Assembly: GCF_964355755.1 (NCBI RefSeq)
Contig: NC_092672.1
Coordinates: 10,472,501 to 10,536,500, forward strand
Length of the DNA: 64,000 bases
From: Antedon mediterranea
Lineage: Eukaryota > Echinodermata > Crinoidea > Comatulida > Antedonidae
Direction of reading: 5' to 3'
Under the pieces are notes generated by a model, which saw only the letters and a program-made list of their open reading frames with translations, was not told where the DNA came from and did no database searches. Within the stretch, counting starts at the first letter, position 1, and the number at the start of each line of letters is the position of its first letter. The position numbers were made by a program, and so were the translations under genes. Shown piece by piece: positions 25,101 through 36,400 of this stretch.

Positions 25101-28100
25101 AAAGATACGCGAAGCGTTGACACTAATACTAATTTATTCAATATCTAATGTTGTTGAAATATAGGTCCCTAAAATGTACTTCGTTTGTTCTAAAACCCGA
25201 ATTTAGAAGGCCTACCTCCCAAACCTTTACTAGGCCTAGGCCCCCAATCCAGCGCGCGGAGTCGATCCACCACCCACATCATATCATGCGGCGAGGCTCC
25301 GTTTCATGTGCATCCAAGGACCAAAGCGATATTTTTTTTCATTTACCAATATCGGTAGTTATTTCATTTATAATTATCATGAAACTATTGAAATATAATT
25401 TAAATAATTTTTATAAAGAAGATGTTAGTTATGTTATTATACTGTAATTTTTTATCCTAAATTATATAATTATATATTCTAGGTTATTTTTATTTTTTAT
25501 TTTTTTAGTAATGTGTTTTGTTGTGGGTCCCTACGAACGAGACAAGTTTTTAACTTCTAGAAGGGATCCATGATAATAATGACTACCAATTACTGCTTTA
25601 TCTATGTTCACTTTAATATCTTTTTTTCCTATTTTGTATATATTCATTCATTATTATCAAAATAAATATTATCTGAATCTGAACAACGTGCTACGCTCAT
25701 TGTCAAGCCAAAGTAAAATATGAATAAAATTCGTTTTCGAACTGCCGGATTTGTGAAAAATAAATTATCATCTCATATTACTAATTTAATTCTGCTAAAC
25801 TAAAAACTAAAGAAACTAACACATTTTAGCAGTATAAATTACGAACGATATACAAAATACACGAACGGAAAATATGGATACGCATCATTGCGCACGGAGC
25901 TGTATCCCGGACAACGTTGCCAGGCCAACTTCGGTATTGCCAGAAAAAAAACGTTGATTTTAAGATTTTAAATCGTCATTTACTCGATGAATAACCGTTT
26001 ATACGGTAATAATTTTATCTAAAAAAATTCTAAATACGTTTCTGCATATGCACAAGCATTTTTTAGAAAATACTCCATAGATTTCAAGAGTTATAGCCAA
26101 AAAACTGCAAATTGTCCATTGGAGGGATAGGAATATATTCGCAAAGTGACGTCACCCGCGAATTTTTTTGATTTTCAAATGGGGCTTTCCCCAAAAGGGC
26201 CAATTTATATTTTGTAACAATATACATTCTAGCAACACCCAATAGCCCCCAAAACATCATTCTAAAATGAAAAAAATCGAAAATCCATTTCAGGTCCATT
26301 TTAATATTCATATAGAAATGTACTTATTTTCCAGGCATATATTTTCGATGCCCTTTACAAAACAAAACTTATGGAAGATCGAGATACAGCGAATTATTCT
26401 CGCTGTGGTCGAACTGACAAAGGAGTGAGTGCTTTCAGTCAGGTAATTGCACTTGACCTTCGAACTAATCTGTTGGAAGGTCATGGGGTCATTCAACGCC
26501 CTGGTGGAACTGCTTCCGAAAGGACAGGTAATGAATAACTTTTTTCTTTTACTGTGGTCGTTCTGTCTCACTCTGTCTCATTCATTGGGGCCTAGTTTGT
26601 TTTTTCTTATTTGAAATTGGCAACATCTTCAGATAGATAAAGTAAAGGACCCAGATAATAATAATAATATCCTGGATTTATATAACGCTTAAAGTTAAGT
26701 GTCGAACATTATTACCCCAGTCATTTTTTTTGTATCAAACATATATGGAAACATACAACCATAATGCAGCTAGTAATCAGCGCCAAGAGTGGATAGAGAG
26801 GCAAACGTAAGTTAGGTACCTTGCCTAAAAGGATACAAGCAATGCGGCAGAGTTGGATTTAAACCACGATCTCGCGATCAGTAGTCCAACATCCAACACA
26901 CTGCACCACATGCCCTTGCGTCATATAGATAGGTCATTGTGGTCTAGGTTATACAAAGACATCTAACAACAGGACACTGAACTCGGCTTGCCAAGATAGG
27001 AACTCGTAACAGTCCTTTGATCTTATGTCTGGCTGCGACAAATACCACAGTACTGTACTATGTACATATTTTTCATGATGCGGAGTGTCTATTAAGGGGC
27101 GTGGAACTGATCGTGTTGCAGCCACAGATAAACCCTTGATCTCCAGAGCTCAGCATCCTGGTTGTTAGATTGTCTTGGTTATACTTGAATATTTTCCTTA
27201 ACCTCCCATTGCCAGTTTAAAGTATAATAATATTTATTTGATGTTTATTTTTTGTTTTTCTTTTAATTGTGAAACTGTCAACAAGTTTGCCTGTGACAAT
27301 GTATTTGTATAAGTATGACTAAAACCATATACTTCTATTTTTTTGTTTACTATTTCAGGTGATAAGGATTCAGAGATTGAGTATGTATCAATCCTTAATC
27401 GTGTTCTGCCACAAGAGATACGTGTACTTGCCTGGGCTCCAGTTGATACAGCTCTAAGCGCAAGGTACCAATATACTTCAAAAGTCATCACACTACACAA
27501 AATGCAGTCAAACACATTTATTTCATTTACCTTTTTAATTGTGGTTTTATTATTATTTTTTGTTTTTTATTTCCTTACTACATTAAGGAATTATCTTCCA
27601 TTCAATAATATATCAGTCCAAAATGCAAAATGAATTGGGTAAATAATTTTTATAATTACAATTAGGATTAATTTTGCTTTAGGAGAACTTGTAAAAAATC
27701 AATTTTCATGAGTGAGGTTTGTATCTGTTATACCACTCTGAGCTTTTTTAATCTGTTGAAACAAGAAATAGAGTTCTGTGATATCATGAATATACAACTT
27801 CTATCATCAAACAAGGAAATTCAATATATATATTTTGTATCATTCAAAATTTGTTGAAATCAAACGATAATAATTGCTTTCTTTTTTTTTCTATATTTAG
27901 GTTCAATACAAAGAATAGAACGTACAAGTATTTCTTTCCAAAAGGGGACCTCAATATTGCGGTTAGTAATACACCTTAGTATTAACCAAATACACTAAAA
28001 AATTATTCAAATTCAACAAACATTTATTTCATCAAATGCCATACAAATAATACAGAGCATAAAATGAGGACCAACCTAAAAGTAACTTGTCTCAATTGTC

Positions 28101-31100
28101 TCACATAATAATAATAATATCCTGGATTTATATAGCGCCTAATGTTGTTAAACCTCTAAGCGCTGAACATTATTACCCCAGTCATTTTTTCATGATCAAA
28201 CACGGATGGAAACATGCTCCCATAATGCAGCTTGTAATCAGTGCAAAGTTGTGTTTTAATCTAACCGGGTCCCCATTTATACACCTGGGTGGAGAGAGGC
28301 AAACGTAAGTTTGAATGTTATATTTTAATGTATTACAGCTGATGAGAGAAGGTGCCAAGAAACTTATTGGGGAACATGACTTTAGAAACTTTTGTAAGAT
28401 GGATGTTGGTAATGGTGTGGTAACGTTTATGAGAAATATCCGGTCAGTTACTATAGAACAACTTGACAACAGGTAAGTCATTATTTGATCTTCTCAATAT
28501 ATACCAATAACTTTCTTAGTCAGGATAGTTTTGTTGAGGTCATTTGTTTACATCTTAAGTTGACCCTGAACACAATTTGTTTCGTACATATATTGGGGGC
28601 TCCTTATGTGGAAGAATTACAAATACAAGATAGCCAACCTACTTCCTAAATGTAATTTAGCCAAACCCTCTAAATAATCCCCCCCCCCACCCCCTATAAA
28701 GTTATTAAAATTACTCAAGGGAGTCTAACCCCATACATGCAATTTAGACCATAGTCTAAAACATTCGACTACACAGACGGCTCAATTCTAAGGTTTTGCA
28801 TTAGCGATTAGGCCATGTAAAAAACAAAGGTTGTTGATCGTCCTCGCCCGACATCAAAAATCGGCCCGCCTCATTTTTTTTTTTTTTTTTTTTTTTAAAT
28901 CCGGACGAAAATCCCGTTTTTCAACCTCAGATCAGTCGTCGCGATCGCAAAATTCAGAAATTCATCGCGATTATCTGGCACTCTATCGATAGTATCAATA
29001 TGCGCATGTGCAAGATACGGGTATCTAGCTTGATTTTGTTTATTTTTTTCACTGGCTTGCTGTACAGCGTGGGTTCTTTTTACATGTGATTTGCGAACAA
29101 TAGATCTTTATTGATACGTATTTACGCAGCTTAAATGCCTTTTGTGGTACTTTCTATTACCCGCGAGGGTAGTAGTTTGCCGATTAAAGATTTGTTTGGC
29201 TGCGAAGTCACGGCTGATGTAACATTATCAGAGTTGTATGTTGAATTGGACACGGGGAAGTTCGACGGTGAATCCGTCGTGGGCGATAGGCCTACGTTGC
29301 CCACAGTGTACGCCAGCGATAGGAAGCCCGGGAAGGGAGATGGTATGATCATTTTTGTGATACTGCAGTTCAGAACCATATACCAATATTTACTATTTTG
29401 ACCTTTATATCGCTTCATGTCAACATTTTGTCGAATCGTTACACTTTCATGATGCTTTGCTGCTTTTTTATAATAAAAAAAAAAAAAAAAAAAAGCCTCC
29501 CTCCCTCCTGATTTAAAAAAAAAAAAGGACGATCAACAATTTTTTTTTTACATGGCTTTATAGTCAAATCAATTCTTATGGCACACCTAAATAAGCAAAT
29601 TACTGAAAAAATGACAATGCTGTGGGTATCAGTGGCTGAATCTCAATAGAGATACAAAAAAAAAAGCGAAAAGCTAAATCAAAACGATAATGTAAAACGG
29701 CCAGAAAAATTAGCAGAGCTTTCGGGCAAAACTAGTCATATATATATATGGCACACTTAGACACACATACCATTACAAGTATTTTTAGAATAAAATGAAC
29801 CACCTCATTTAAGTAAGAAAACTGTGTAGCATCAACTTTACTGTGTAGTGTTTTCAACTGTGGAAATGTTTGTCTATATTGGTATTTTAAAACATATAAT
29901 TTTAAACTATGTTATTTCTTTCCTAGAGATGATGGTTTTCAACTATATGAGATAACTATAAATGGGAATGCATTCCTATATCATCAAATACGATGTATAA
30001 TGGCCATACTCTTTCTTATTGGTAAACGTCAAGAGAAGATAGAGGTAAAATAAAAAACAAATAGTCAGTGTAGTAGAAGCTTAAACGGCTTTATACCATT
30101 GCAAATCACCAAAGTTTTCTTATGGTAGGAGTTCTTAACGTTTGAATATATCTTAATTCTTATTATTATCATATTAATTTGGACAAAAAAATGTGATGTG
30201 CTTAAAATATGGTAGTGATATACATCACATTTTTTTGTCACATAAAATTTGATAGTGTAGACAAGGCTGGACTACAGTGCTCCAATGAAATTTTTCCACC
30301 TTGCCATGCAGGGAAATTTCTTGTCGTATCCATGGTTTGTTATTGAAGGCCGAAAGTTTCAATTAAATTGTTTTTCAGTTCTAACTTCCAATTGTTTTAT
30401 TATTGATTGTTAATCTACACTTTGTTTGTATTTAAATTAATGGAATAAATGTTTAGTTTATTAATAGATTGATTGATTTCTCTGTCTGTAGATAATTGAT
30501 GAGTTACTTGACATCGAAACCAATCCTTGCAAACCACAATACAGTATGGCTGTAGACTACCCTCTAGTTCTCTATGATTGTTCATTTGATGATATTAATT
30601 GGATCTATGACAGAGGTAAATCTATTCATCATCATCATTATTCATTAATGTCAATTTTCTTCATCCCAAGGGACTGTCACTCATTCAGCTCTGCCACACC
30701 TTCTCTCCACTTCTCCCTGTTTCATACCGTTTTCCTGCCCATCTTTTCTTAGAACCTCCATCTCAACTTATTTCTCATAAAAACCTCAGACCTGTGCTTA
30801 TCTTGTATATATTATCTTTTTGTAGATAACCACCAACATAATATTCAAAAACTACAACAAACTTGGACAGAGCTAACAATAAGGTAATTTGGTTGGCCCA
30901 TGACACTGTTTAAAACTAAAAGCAATGAAGCGTAAATTAGCATCTGCACATGCTCATTAATCTTCTATAGTAACTTTGTGCATTCATCTGGGTTTTTTTT
31001 TATAATTATTTATTACACTGATTGTATTTATGTAACTTTGTTATCATTAGAAGTACTGTGGTAAAACGAATGTTAGATGGATTGAGTGATGCTCCAATTC

Positions 31101-32536
31101 AAATAGAGGACACAGTTAATCGTAGTAAGTTTACTGTACTCTAAGGCTGTGTCTACTACACTATAAATGGGCATATCATATTTTGTTGTCACATAAAGCT
31201 TGATAGTGTAGACAGAGCTTAAGGGGTAGGGGTGAGGATTTAATTGCCATCATCTCCAGTACAACCATTGACCGATAACCATATTTTTTTAACAACGTAT
31301 TAAGGATGTACATGTGATTTAAGAACAATCGCGAGATTTACGATACGATCGCCGTACAGCCGTCACCTTAAATTTCTGTGACGTCACAAATGCATGGAAA
31401 AATCTACCTCATGAGTTTCCGCTATTGTTAACATACAAGAGATAGGTATTGTCACTTCAATTGCTAATTTGACCTGTATATTAGGCTTAAATTTGCAAAA
31501 ATATTTTGTCTGGTATTTTGAAGAAACACTTCAATATACAGGTGGGCAAAAGAAACAATAACAAATTCAACATTTATTTTTTTACGATTTATTTGAAAAG
31601 TGTGTTTGCTAGAATTGACCTGAAAAGAGTAGCTATAAACATGACGTATGATGCTCTGGAATCATCCAACCATATCTCACTAAAAACTTTTTAATACGAT
31701 CACGGTGAACATTAATTACTAATTTCTATGTAGGCACACTATGGCTACACTGTTTTTAAGTTAGTATAACAGTTAAGTGATACTATAATCAGTGAATTGT
31801 TTCCCTACTCAAGGTGCAATAAACCATATACCATGGAATGAGATTGCTGAACCAATGTTAAAACAATCGGATTACCTAACAATGGGAAAACCATCAAAAG
31901 TACATAAACCACTCATGCAGCGACAGAAAGGAGGTAAAAGTTTATTTGAATGATTACAATGTGGATTTTTTTTTAAGATAATGTCAGACGAGCCGAGGGC
32001 ATGTTGGTAGTCATTTTAAGCTTAATTTAAGAAATAATAATTTCTAGATGTACTGTTGACAATTAGAATTTGTAAAATGTTATTTATTTTTTAGATTACG
32101 TTGGGCTGACCACCCCTTACAATTTGCGCCTTATATAAACAGTGGCGAAACGCACAGGGCAAAGCCCCTGGTATATTATTCCTAAGGGGCCCTCCAACGC
32201 TGAGTAGTTACATTGGACTGCTCATGCTCTGGGGCCCTTAACCTCTCGAGACCCTGGGTTTAGCCAGTGAGCGCTCATATCCGTTACGCCACTGTATATA
32301 ATGAAAATAACATTCAATTGAATTTATCAAGGGCCTATAAGCTAAGCTTGGCCTCTATACCCAGGAATTACTTTCGTGGGAATCGGGTAATGAAGTATAA
32401 AAAAAAAATCTATTTTGTATTAAATATATGAAATTCGAAATTTACATTTAATTTTCCAGAAAGTCTAGAAGATCGAATTGAATTTTATGCAAAGAAAAGA
32501 AAAAGGAAAGAAGAACAGTCAGAAGAAGAAACATAA
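22128..32536 (+). CDS. PUS3: tRNA pseudouridine(38/39) synthase PUS3 (complete, 13 exons)
   Basis: Exons: 22128-22226, 23439-23647, 23913-24006, 26335-26527, 27359-27464, 27901-27961, 28339-28472, 29927-30044, 30492-30615, 30826-30883, 31051-31124, 31814-31933, 32460-32536 (stop TAA). Phases all close, giving 488 residues (human 481). It is a TruA-family synthase that isomerises uridine 38/39 in the tRNA anticodon arm. The N-terminus has a coiled coil (LLKKTRALQNQVNQLLKQV) and a lysine-rich nuclear-type stretch (KKKKKK) before FDFNK. The catalytic block RCGRTDKGVSAF has the nucleophilic aspartate at about D162. Later motifs match human PUS3: LNRVLPQEIRVLAWAP, YKYFFPKGDL, HDFRNFCKMDV, AFLYHQIRCIMAILFLIG, YSMAVDYPLVLYDC. 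The start was chosen because it is in phase with exon 2 and has a good context (AGCATGG). Transposons fill introns 3, 5, 6 and 7. Confidence 0.95.
22615..22835. repeat. Cluster of TTGCGCAA palindromes
   Basis: About ten copies of TTGCGCAA or close variants, embedded in AATTTCAAATTGCGCAATC-type units, lie in PUS3 intron 1. Because the unit is nearly self-complementary, both strands carry similar open frames; these are not genes. Confidence 0.8.
24048..24360. mobile_element. MITE family A, two copies side by side
   Basis: The first copy (24048-24193) runs from TTTGTCTAACTATCAAAATA to TAGAAAGAGC. The second (24197-24360) runs from CTTGTCTACACTATCAAACT to AGTTTGATAGTGTAGACAG and is a near-complete palindromic element. 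PUS3 intron 3. Confidence 0.85.
24819..26300. mobile_element. 1.48-kb element with TTAA target duplication
   Basis: The ends AATGGACCTGAAATGGA and TCCATTTCAGGTCCATT are exact inverts over 17 bp, extended by TTTCGATTTT. TTAA stands directly outside both ends (24815-24818 and 26301-26304), the target of piggyBac and Kolobok transposons. Interior open frames are short and unrecognised, so this is a non-autonomous copy. PUS3 intron 3. Confidence 0.85.
26655..26925 (-). mobile_element. SINE with ATATAAATCCAGGATATTATT tail, copy 1
   Basis: On the minus strand it has a tRNA-like head (GGGCATGTGGTGCAGTGTGT) and ends TTATATAAATCCAGGATATT followed by ATT repeats. The centre shares CATAATGCAGCTAGTAATCAG with the copies at 28106 and 43930. 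PUS3 intron 4. Confidence 0.85.
28106..28310 (-). mobile_element. Same SINE family, copy 2 (head missing)
   Basis: Shares ATCCTGGATTTATATAGCGC, ATTATTACCCCAGTCATTTT and CCATTTATACACCTGGGTGG with the other copies. The tRNA-like head is truncated just upstream of PUS3 exon 7. Confidence 0.8.
28812..29556. mobile_element. 745-bp inverted-repeat element with an unknown open frame
   Basis: The left end GCCATGTAAAAAACAAAGGT then TGTTGATCGTCCT is mirrored by AGGACGATCAACAATTTTTT and ACATGGC. Long T and A runs adjoin the ends. A plus-strand open frame 29135-29401 (88 codons, SLPIKDLFGCEV) has no family I recognise and may be a captured or transposon exon. PUS3 intron 7. Confidence 0.7.
30179..30268. 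mobile_element. MITE family A, short copy
   Basis: GGACAAAAAAATGTGATGTG, ATATGGTAGTGATA, and ATTTGATAGTGTAGACAAGG match the family consensus. The left end is missing. PUS3 intron 8. Confidence 0.75.
31145..31221. mobile_element. MITE family A, miniature copy
   Basis: Both ends are present (CTGTGTCTACTACACTATAAA and GCTTGATAGTGTAGACAGAG) but only about 77 bases remain, keeping GGGCATATCATATTTTGTTG. PUS3 intron 11. Confidence 0.75.
32140..32294. mobile_element. 155-bp hAT-like MITE (CAGTGGCG ends)
   Basis: The ends CAGTGGCGAAACG and CGTTACGCCACTG are inverted and flanked by TATATAAA (32132-32139) and TATATAAT (32295-32302), an 8-bp duplication with one change as in hAT elements. Last intron of PUS3. 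Confidence 0.8.
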
Positions 32537-32565
32537 CGATATTATTTGAGAAGTTTATTTACTGA

Positions 32566-32571
32566 ATTAAA
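32566..32571 (+). terminator. PUS3: Polyadenylation signal of PUS3
   Basis: ATTAAA, the commonest variant signal, lies about 30 bases after the PUS3 stop codon. No canonical AATAAA occurs within the next 150 bases. Confidence 0.5.
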
Positions 32572-34179
32572 AATATGCATATTGAAGCTGCTATTGGCTA
32601 CTTCCGTGATTCACAACGGAAATTAGCCAAGACACTTTCTTTCTTTTCTTTCTTTCGAATACTGCTTAACGATCCTTAAGGATCAAAACTAGCAGGGTTT
32701 GTGCGCATGCAGGGTCTTTGATATTTAGTCTCTGATTTCAGGTGATATGTTTTTTAAGTGTTCCTTTAATGCTTCCTTGAATAAATCACTTTCTGTAATG
32801 TTCTGTATATTTGGAGGTAGTTTGTTCAAGGAAGTCAAAACTTCCCAGAAGCGAATTGTTTCTTGTAGATAAATGATGCAATAATAATAAGTTATTTGTT
32901 CTCTTTGTTTCCATTGACCACACATCAATCAATATCAATAACCTTTCTATGAAGTAAAAAAATAAGTTGCTCATGGGATTTGAACCCTATACCTTGACAT
33001 GAAAAGCCTGTAGTCTAAAGTCATTCAGCTAAACCAAAAAAATATATTAATTTTTTTGTGGAAGCACACTAATAATCTCACTAATAATTTCTTGTAAGAA
33101 AGAACAGCAAAGTTTCTGCATGGATCTGTTGAGCTGGAATCTATCTATGAGATTAGATTAGACTAGAATAAGAGCTTAAAGCTCAGGTACAGGCATGAAT
33201 TTTAAATATAATATTTGGTTAATTGTACATTAATCAAATATTTGTAACAGAAATCAAGACGAAAAAACATGAATTTCCCTTAATATGGTCAAAAACAAAA
33301 TTTGGCAAAATTCTTTCATAAAAACCAGGAAAACTTTTTTTCAGTAGTTAGGTTGTTAACCTAATGTAATAACATGTCTGGTGACTCCCTAGCAAGTGAA
33401 AAAAGATGGTGGATATACGGTGGATAATTTTTGCTATAGCATGAAAATAAAAATTTGAAGTTGAATAAAAATACCAGAAATGTAAAATTCAAGTTATATT
33501 ACCTATATTTAGTCATCTGATAACATTTTTTACCACACCGTTTATTTTTCATAGCTTTTTAAAATGCCTCTCTATTTACAAAATGTGTGTACAAAAGAAT
33601 AGAGATTTTACTGTGTAATTTGAACTATCCCCCCACTGATAAGAAAGTGCTTATTTTCAACAAGCTCGTGTAACACAAATAAAATCCCAAAAATTATGAA
33701 ACACAGGGGAAACTATAGATCGATAATTATTGGAATGTATGCTCAATAGAAATTTTTTGCCCGCACCTGGCCTTTAATATGTTAAGAAGTAATAACTAAT
33801 ATTTTATCTTAAAGAAATACTTTTGAAAGAAATAAAAGTTTTTACATATGATCTTGGTTTTTAAATGTGATGTGTGTTGGCATATTTCTTTTTGTAACTT
33901 TCAAAATTTCATTTTGTAACAAAAAATGTGATGTGCCCATATATGGACATGATGATGTCATATGACTACCTAATTTGGGCACATCACATTTTTTTTGTCA
34001 AAATAGTTTGATACCAGTGTAGACAGAACAAAATGTGGATTAAAATATAAAATGGACATTCTTATTTTTGCATTAACTTATTAACAATAATATCGTCATC
34101 GAAAAAGTCCTCGTTAAAGATTCCCTGTTGCAATTCATTCTGTACAGGATATTAAATGTCGCCCTCTCTAGTTGGTATT
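32572..34179. other. PUS3 to THAP-element spacer
   Basis: No gene seen. It contains a tRNA-like B box on the minus strand near 32965-33040 (GGGTTCAAATCC), probably a SINE remnant, and a MITE family A copy at 33914-34028. The rest is AT-rich unique sequence. Confidence 0.6.
33914..34028. mobile_element. MITE family A, copy
   Basis: AACAAAAAATGTGATGTGCC, ATATGGACATGATGATGTCA and AAATAGTTTGATACCAGTGT then AGACAGA. Intergenic between PUS3 and the THAP element. Confidence 0.8.
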
Positions 34180-34520
34180 GTTTTTACCTTTACCAAGATC
34201 TTATTATGTACTAAATATGTGACACTACCCGCGTTTACGCGTAACACTTTAGAAGTGTCAAATTATAGTGCGCCCCCTCGCTTAAACAAGTAACGAACTT
34301 TTGCGTGACGATGATCGCAGTATTCTTTAGAAAACGGGATTGAGGAGTCGCGCCAAAGTTTGTATGGTTAAGAAACAATGAATGAAAAGAGAAAAAGTGG
34401 AGGGATGTACTGTGCTGCAATTAATTGTAAAAGCAATTTAAAGGCCAACCTAGAACTTAAGCTTTACAATTTTACAAGAACAGGTAAATGTATGTAATTA
34501 AATAAGTAGCATACATCTTA

Positions 34521-34720
34521 ACATAGGCCTATGCTATGTAGGCCTATGCTATGTAGGCCTGGCTGGGCTATGTAGGCCTATGCTATGTAGGCCTATGCTA
34601 TGTAGGCCTGGCTGGGCTATGTAGGCCTATGCTATGTAGGCCTAGGCCTATGCTATGTAGGCCTATGCTATGTAGGCCTAGGCCTATGCTATGTAGGCCT
34701 ATGCTATGTAGGCCTGGGGG
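34521..34720. repeat. TAGGCCTATGCTATG minisatellite
   Basis: About a dozen copies of a 15-base unit (CTATGCTATGTAGGC), interspersed with a longer variant (CTGGCTGGGCTATGTAGGC) and a CTAGGC hexamer variant. It has expanded from the TAGGCCTA palindrome common throughout the window and lies in the intron-like spacer of the THAP remnant. Confidence 0.9.
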
Positions 34721-34899
34721 CTAATCTTACTTTACTGTATTCAATTTATACATATATTAATAAACTAGGCTAGGTAGGCCTATTATTAATAATTATTATT
34801 TAAACGTATGAAATGATTATTATTATCATTGTTAGGCTACTACCAGTACATTAGTTATATAACAGTGAAATTACACTAATTTTATTGTTCCCTGGTTAT

Positions 34900-35939
34900 C
34901 AGGCCCGTAGCCAGGGGGGGTTTTTATGGTTCGGGCGAACCCCCCCCCCCCCCCCCTTTACAGCGAACCCCCCTTAACCGACTGCGAACCCCCATCCCCG
35001 ACATGCCCAATACCTCACCCTCATCTCCAAAAATCCTCCAAATACGTGCCCCACAGTACAAAAAGTTGTTTGTAAATTGAAAAATTCGTAAACTTGTTCG
35101 TGAACCTTCTTCTCTGTATGAGCGTCAACTAGCGATACGTGTCTGTAAATTTCTAAAAGCTGCAAATGAATTGCCGATTTTAACCTGAAAAATAAATGTT
35201 TGGTCCCTGCATGTAACATGATATTGACGCGTCTCATAGCGAACTGGGGCACGAACGATTCGTACAAAGGACACCGCCAGATCACTGGCAGTCAGGCAGC
35301 ATGCATAAAGTATATAGCCTTCCGACGTACATCAGTATTTATGTGTGACTATGAAGTATAATGTATCATAGAGGATTATAGTGAATATTAATATTTTACA
35401 CTATAATATCTATGGTATCAAGTACTGTAGTTCACATTATGGCATCCGATTATTTTTTTCTAGACCACCAGCCGATACGTACTAAAATGTATCAATATCA
35501 CCTATTTAAATATTTATATTCCTCAACAAATTGCTGTAAATAAATATTATAGATAGAGCTAGCAAATAGCATTTGCCTTCAACCAGTGTGCTTTTTTCGG
35601 GGCTGCTCCTAGATGTACGTTCGCATTGAACTTGAACGCAAAACAAAATACGGAGTAAATGATCAAACAATCGGCGGTTCCGCACAGAGCACGCGCATCT
35701 AACATACGGCAACAAATAGTTATTGTCCTTTAAATTATCGACGTGTTTGAGAAGGAGGAAAAAAGTACGATCTTTTTGTTCATTGGTAGCATGCTGCACG
35801 AGAGTGTCTTTTCCGGCCATCTAGGGGTGTCATTTAACAAAATTCGCTTCGCATCAGGCCCCACTGCAGGGGGGGGGGGGGGTTGACCCAAATATTTAGT
35901 GTCCGAACCCCCCCTTGACAGATCCTGGCTACGGCCCTG
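34900..35939. mobile_element. Non-autonomous element with CAGG(G/C)CCGTAGCC ends
   Basis: The left end reads CAGGCCCGTAGCCAGGGGGG and the right end CCTGGCTACGGCCCTG, inverted, each followed inward by a G/C homopolymer run. It is nested in the THAP element. Joining its flanks recreates the paralogous empty sequence at 36345-36365 (see findings). A minus-strand open frame of 104 codons (35506-35820) has no recognisable domain. Confidence 0.65.
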
Positions 35940-36267
35940 ATTACTTATCCTTTAAAATTTAGTACCCTTAACAAACAATTTTTAAAACTTTCAATTCAAG
36001 AAACATTTATTGACCAGATATATATCATTACAATTGTTGGCATATAAGTAAAAATTTGATCGAAAGACTACATTGGCATGTCGCTGTAGGCCTAGTCCCT
36101 CTTTTTACATTATACAAATAATAATAATAATACTTAATATAAACAAATTGTGATCTTGATTATTTCATGCTTTCCGTCTCATGGTTAATATTTGCTTTCT
36201 GTCTCATGGTTATTTTATTTCGTTTAATTTAACTAGCCGTTACGTAACATTACAGTATATTAACGCA

Positions 36268-36400
36268 TGAAATGATTATTATTATCATTATTAGGTTAGG
36301 ACATTAGTTATAATAACAGTGAAATTACACTATTTGTATAGTTCCCTAGTTATATTAATTATCCGTTGAGTAGCCCTAACAAAAAATTTTTAATTGAATC
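36268..36400. repeat. Diverged duplicate of the segment at 34803-34899 plus 35940-36010
   Basis: ATGAAATGATTATTATTATC, then ATTAGTTATA and AACAGTGAAATTACACTA, then GTTCCCT, occur in the same order here and at 34803-34899. The homology resumes at 35940 (TTATCC ... AGTACCCTTAAC versus AGTAGCCCTAAC). This is a local duplication in which one copy was later interrupted by the element at 34900-35939. Confidence 0.7.

Noticed and set aside
35506-35820. A 104-codon host gene on the minus strand
   Set aside because: It lies fully inside an inverted-repeat element, has no recognisable domain, and shares its start with another element at 51736.
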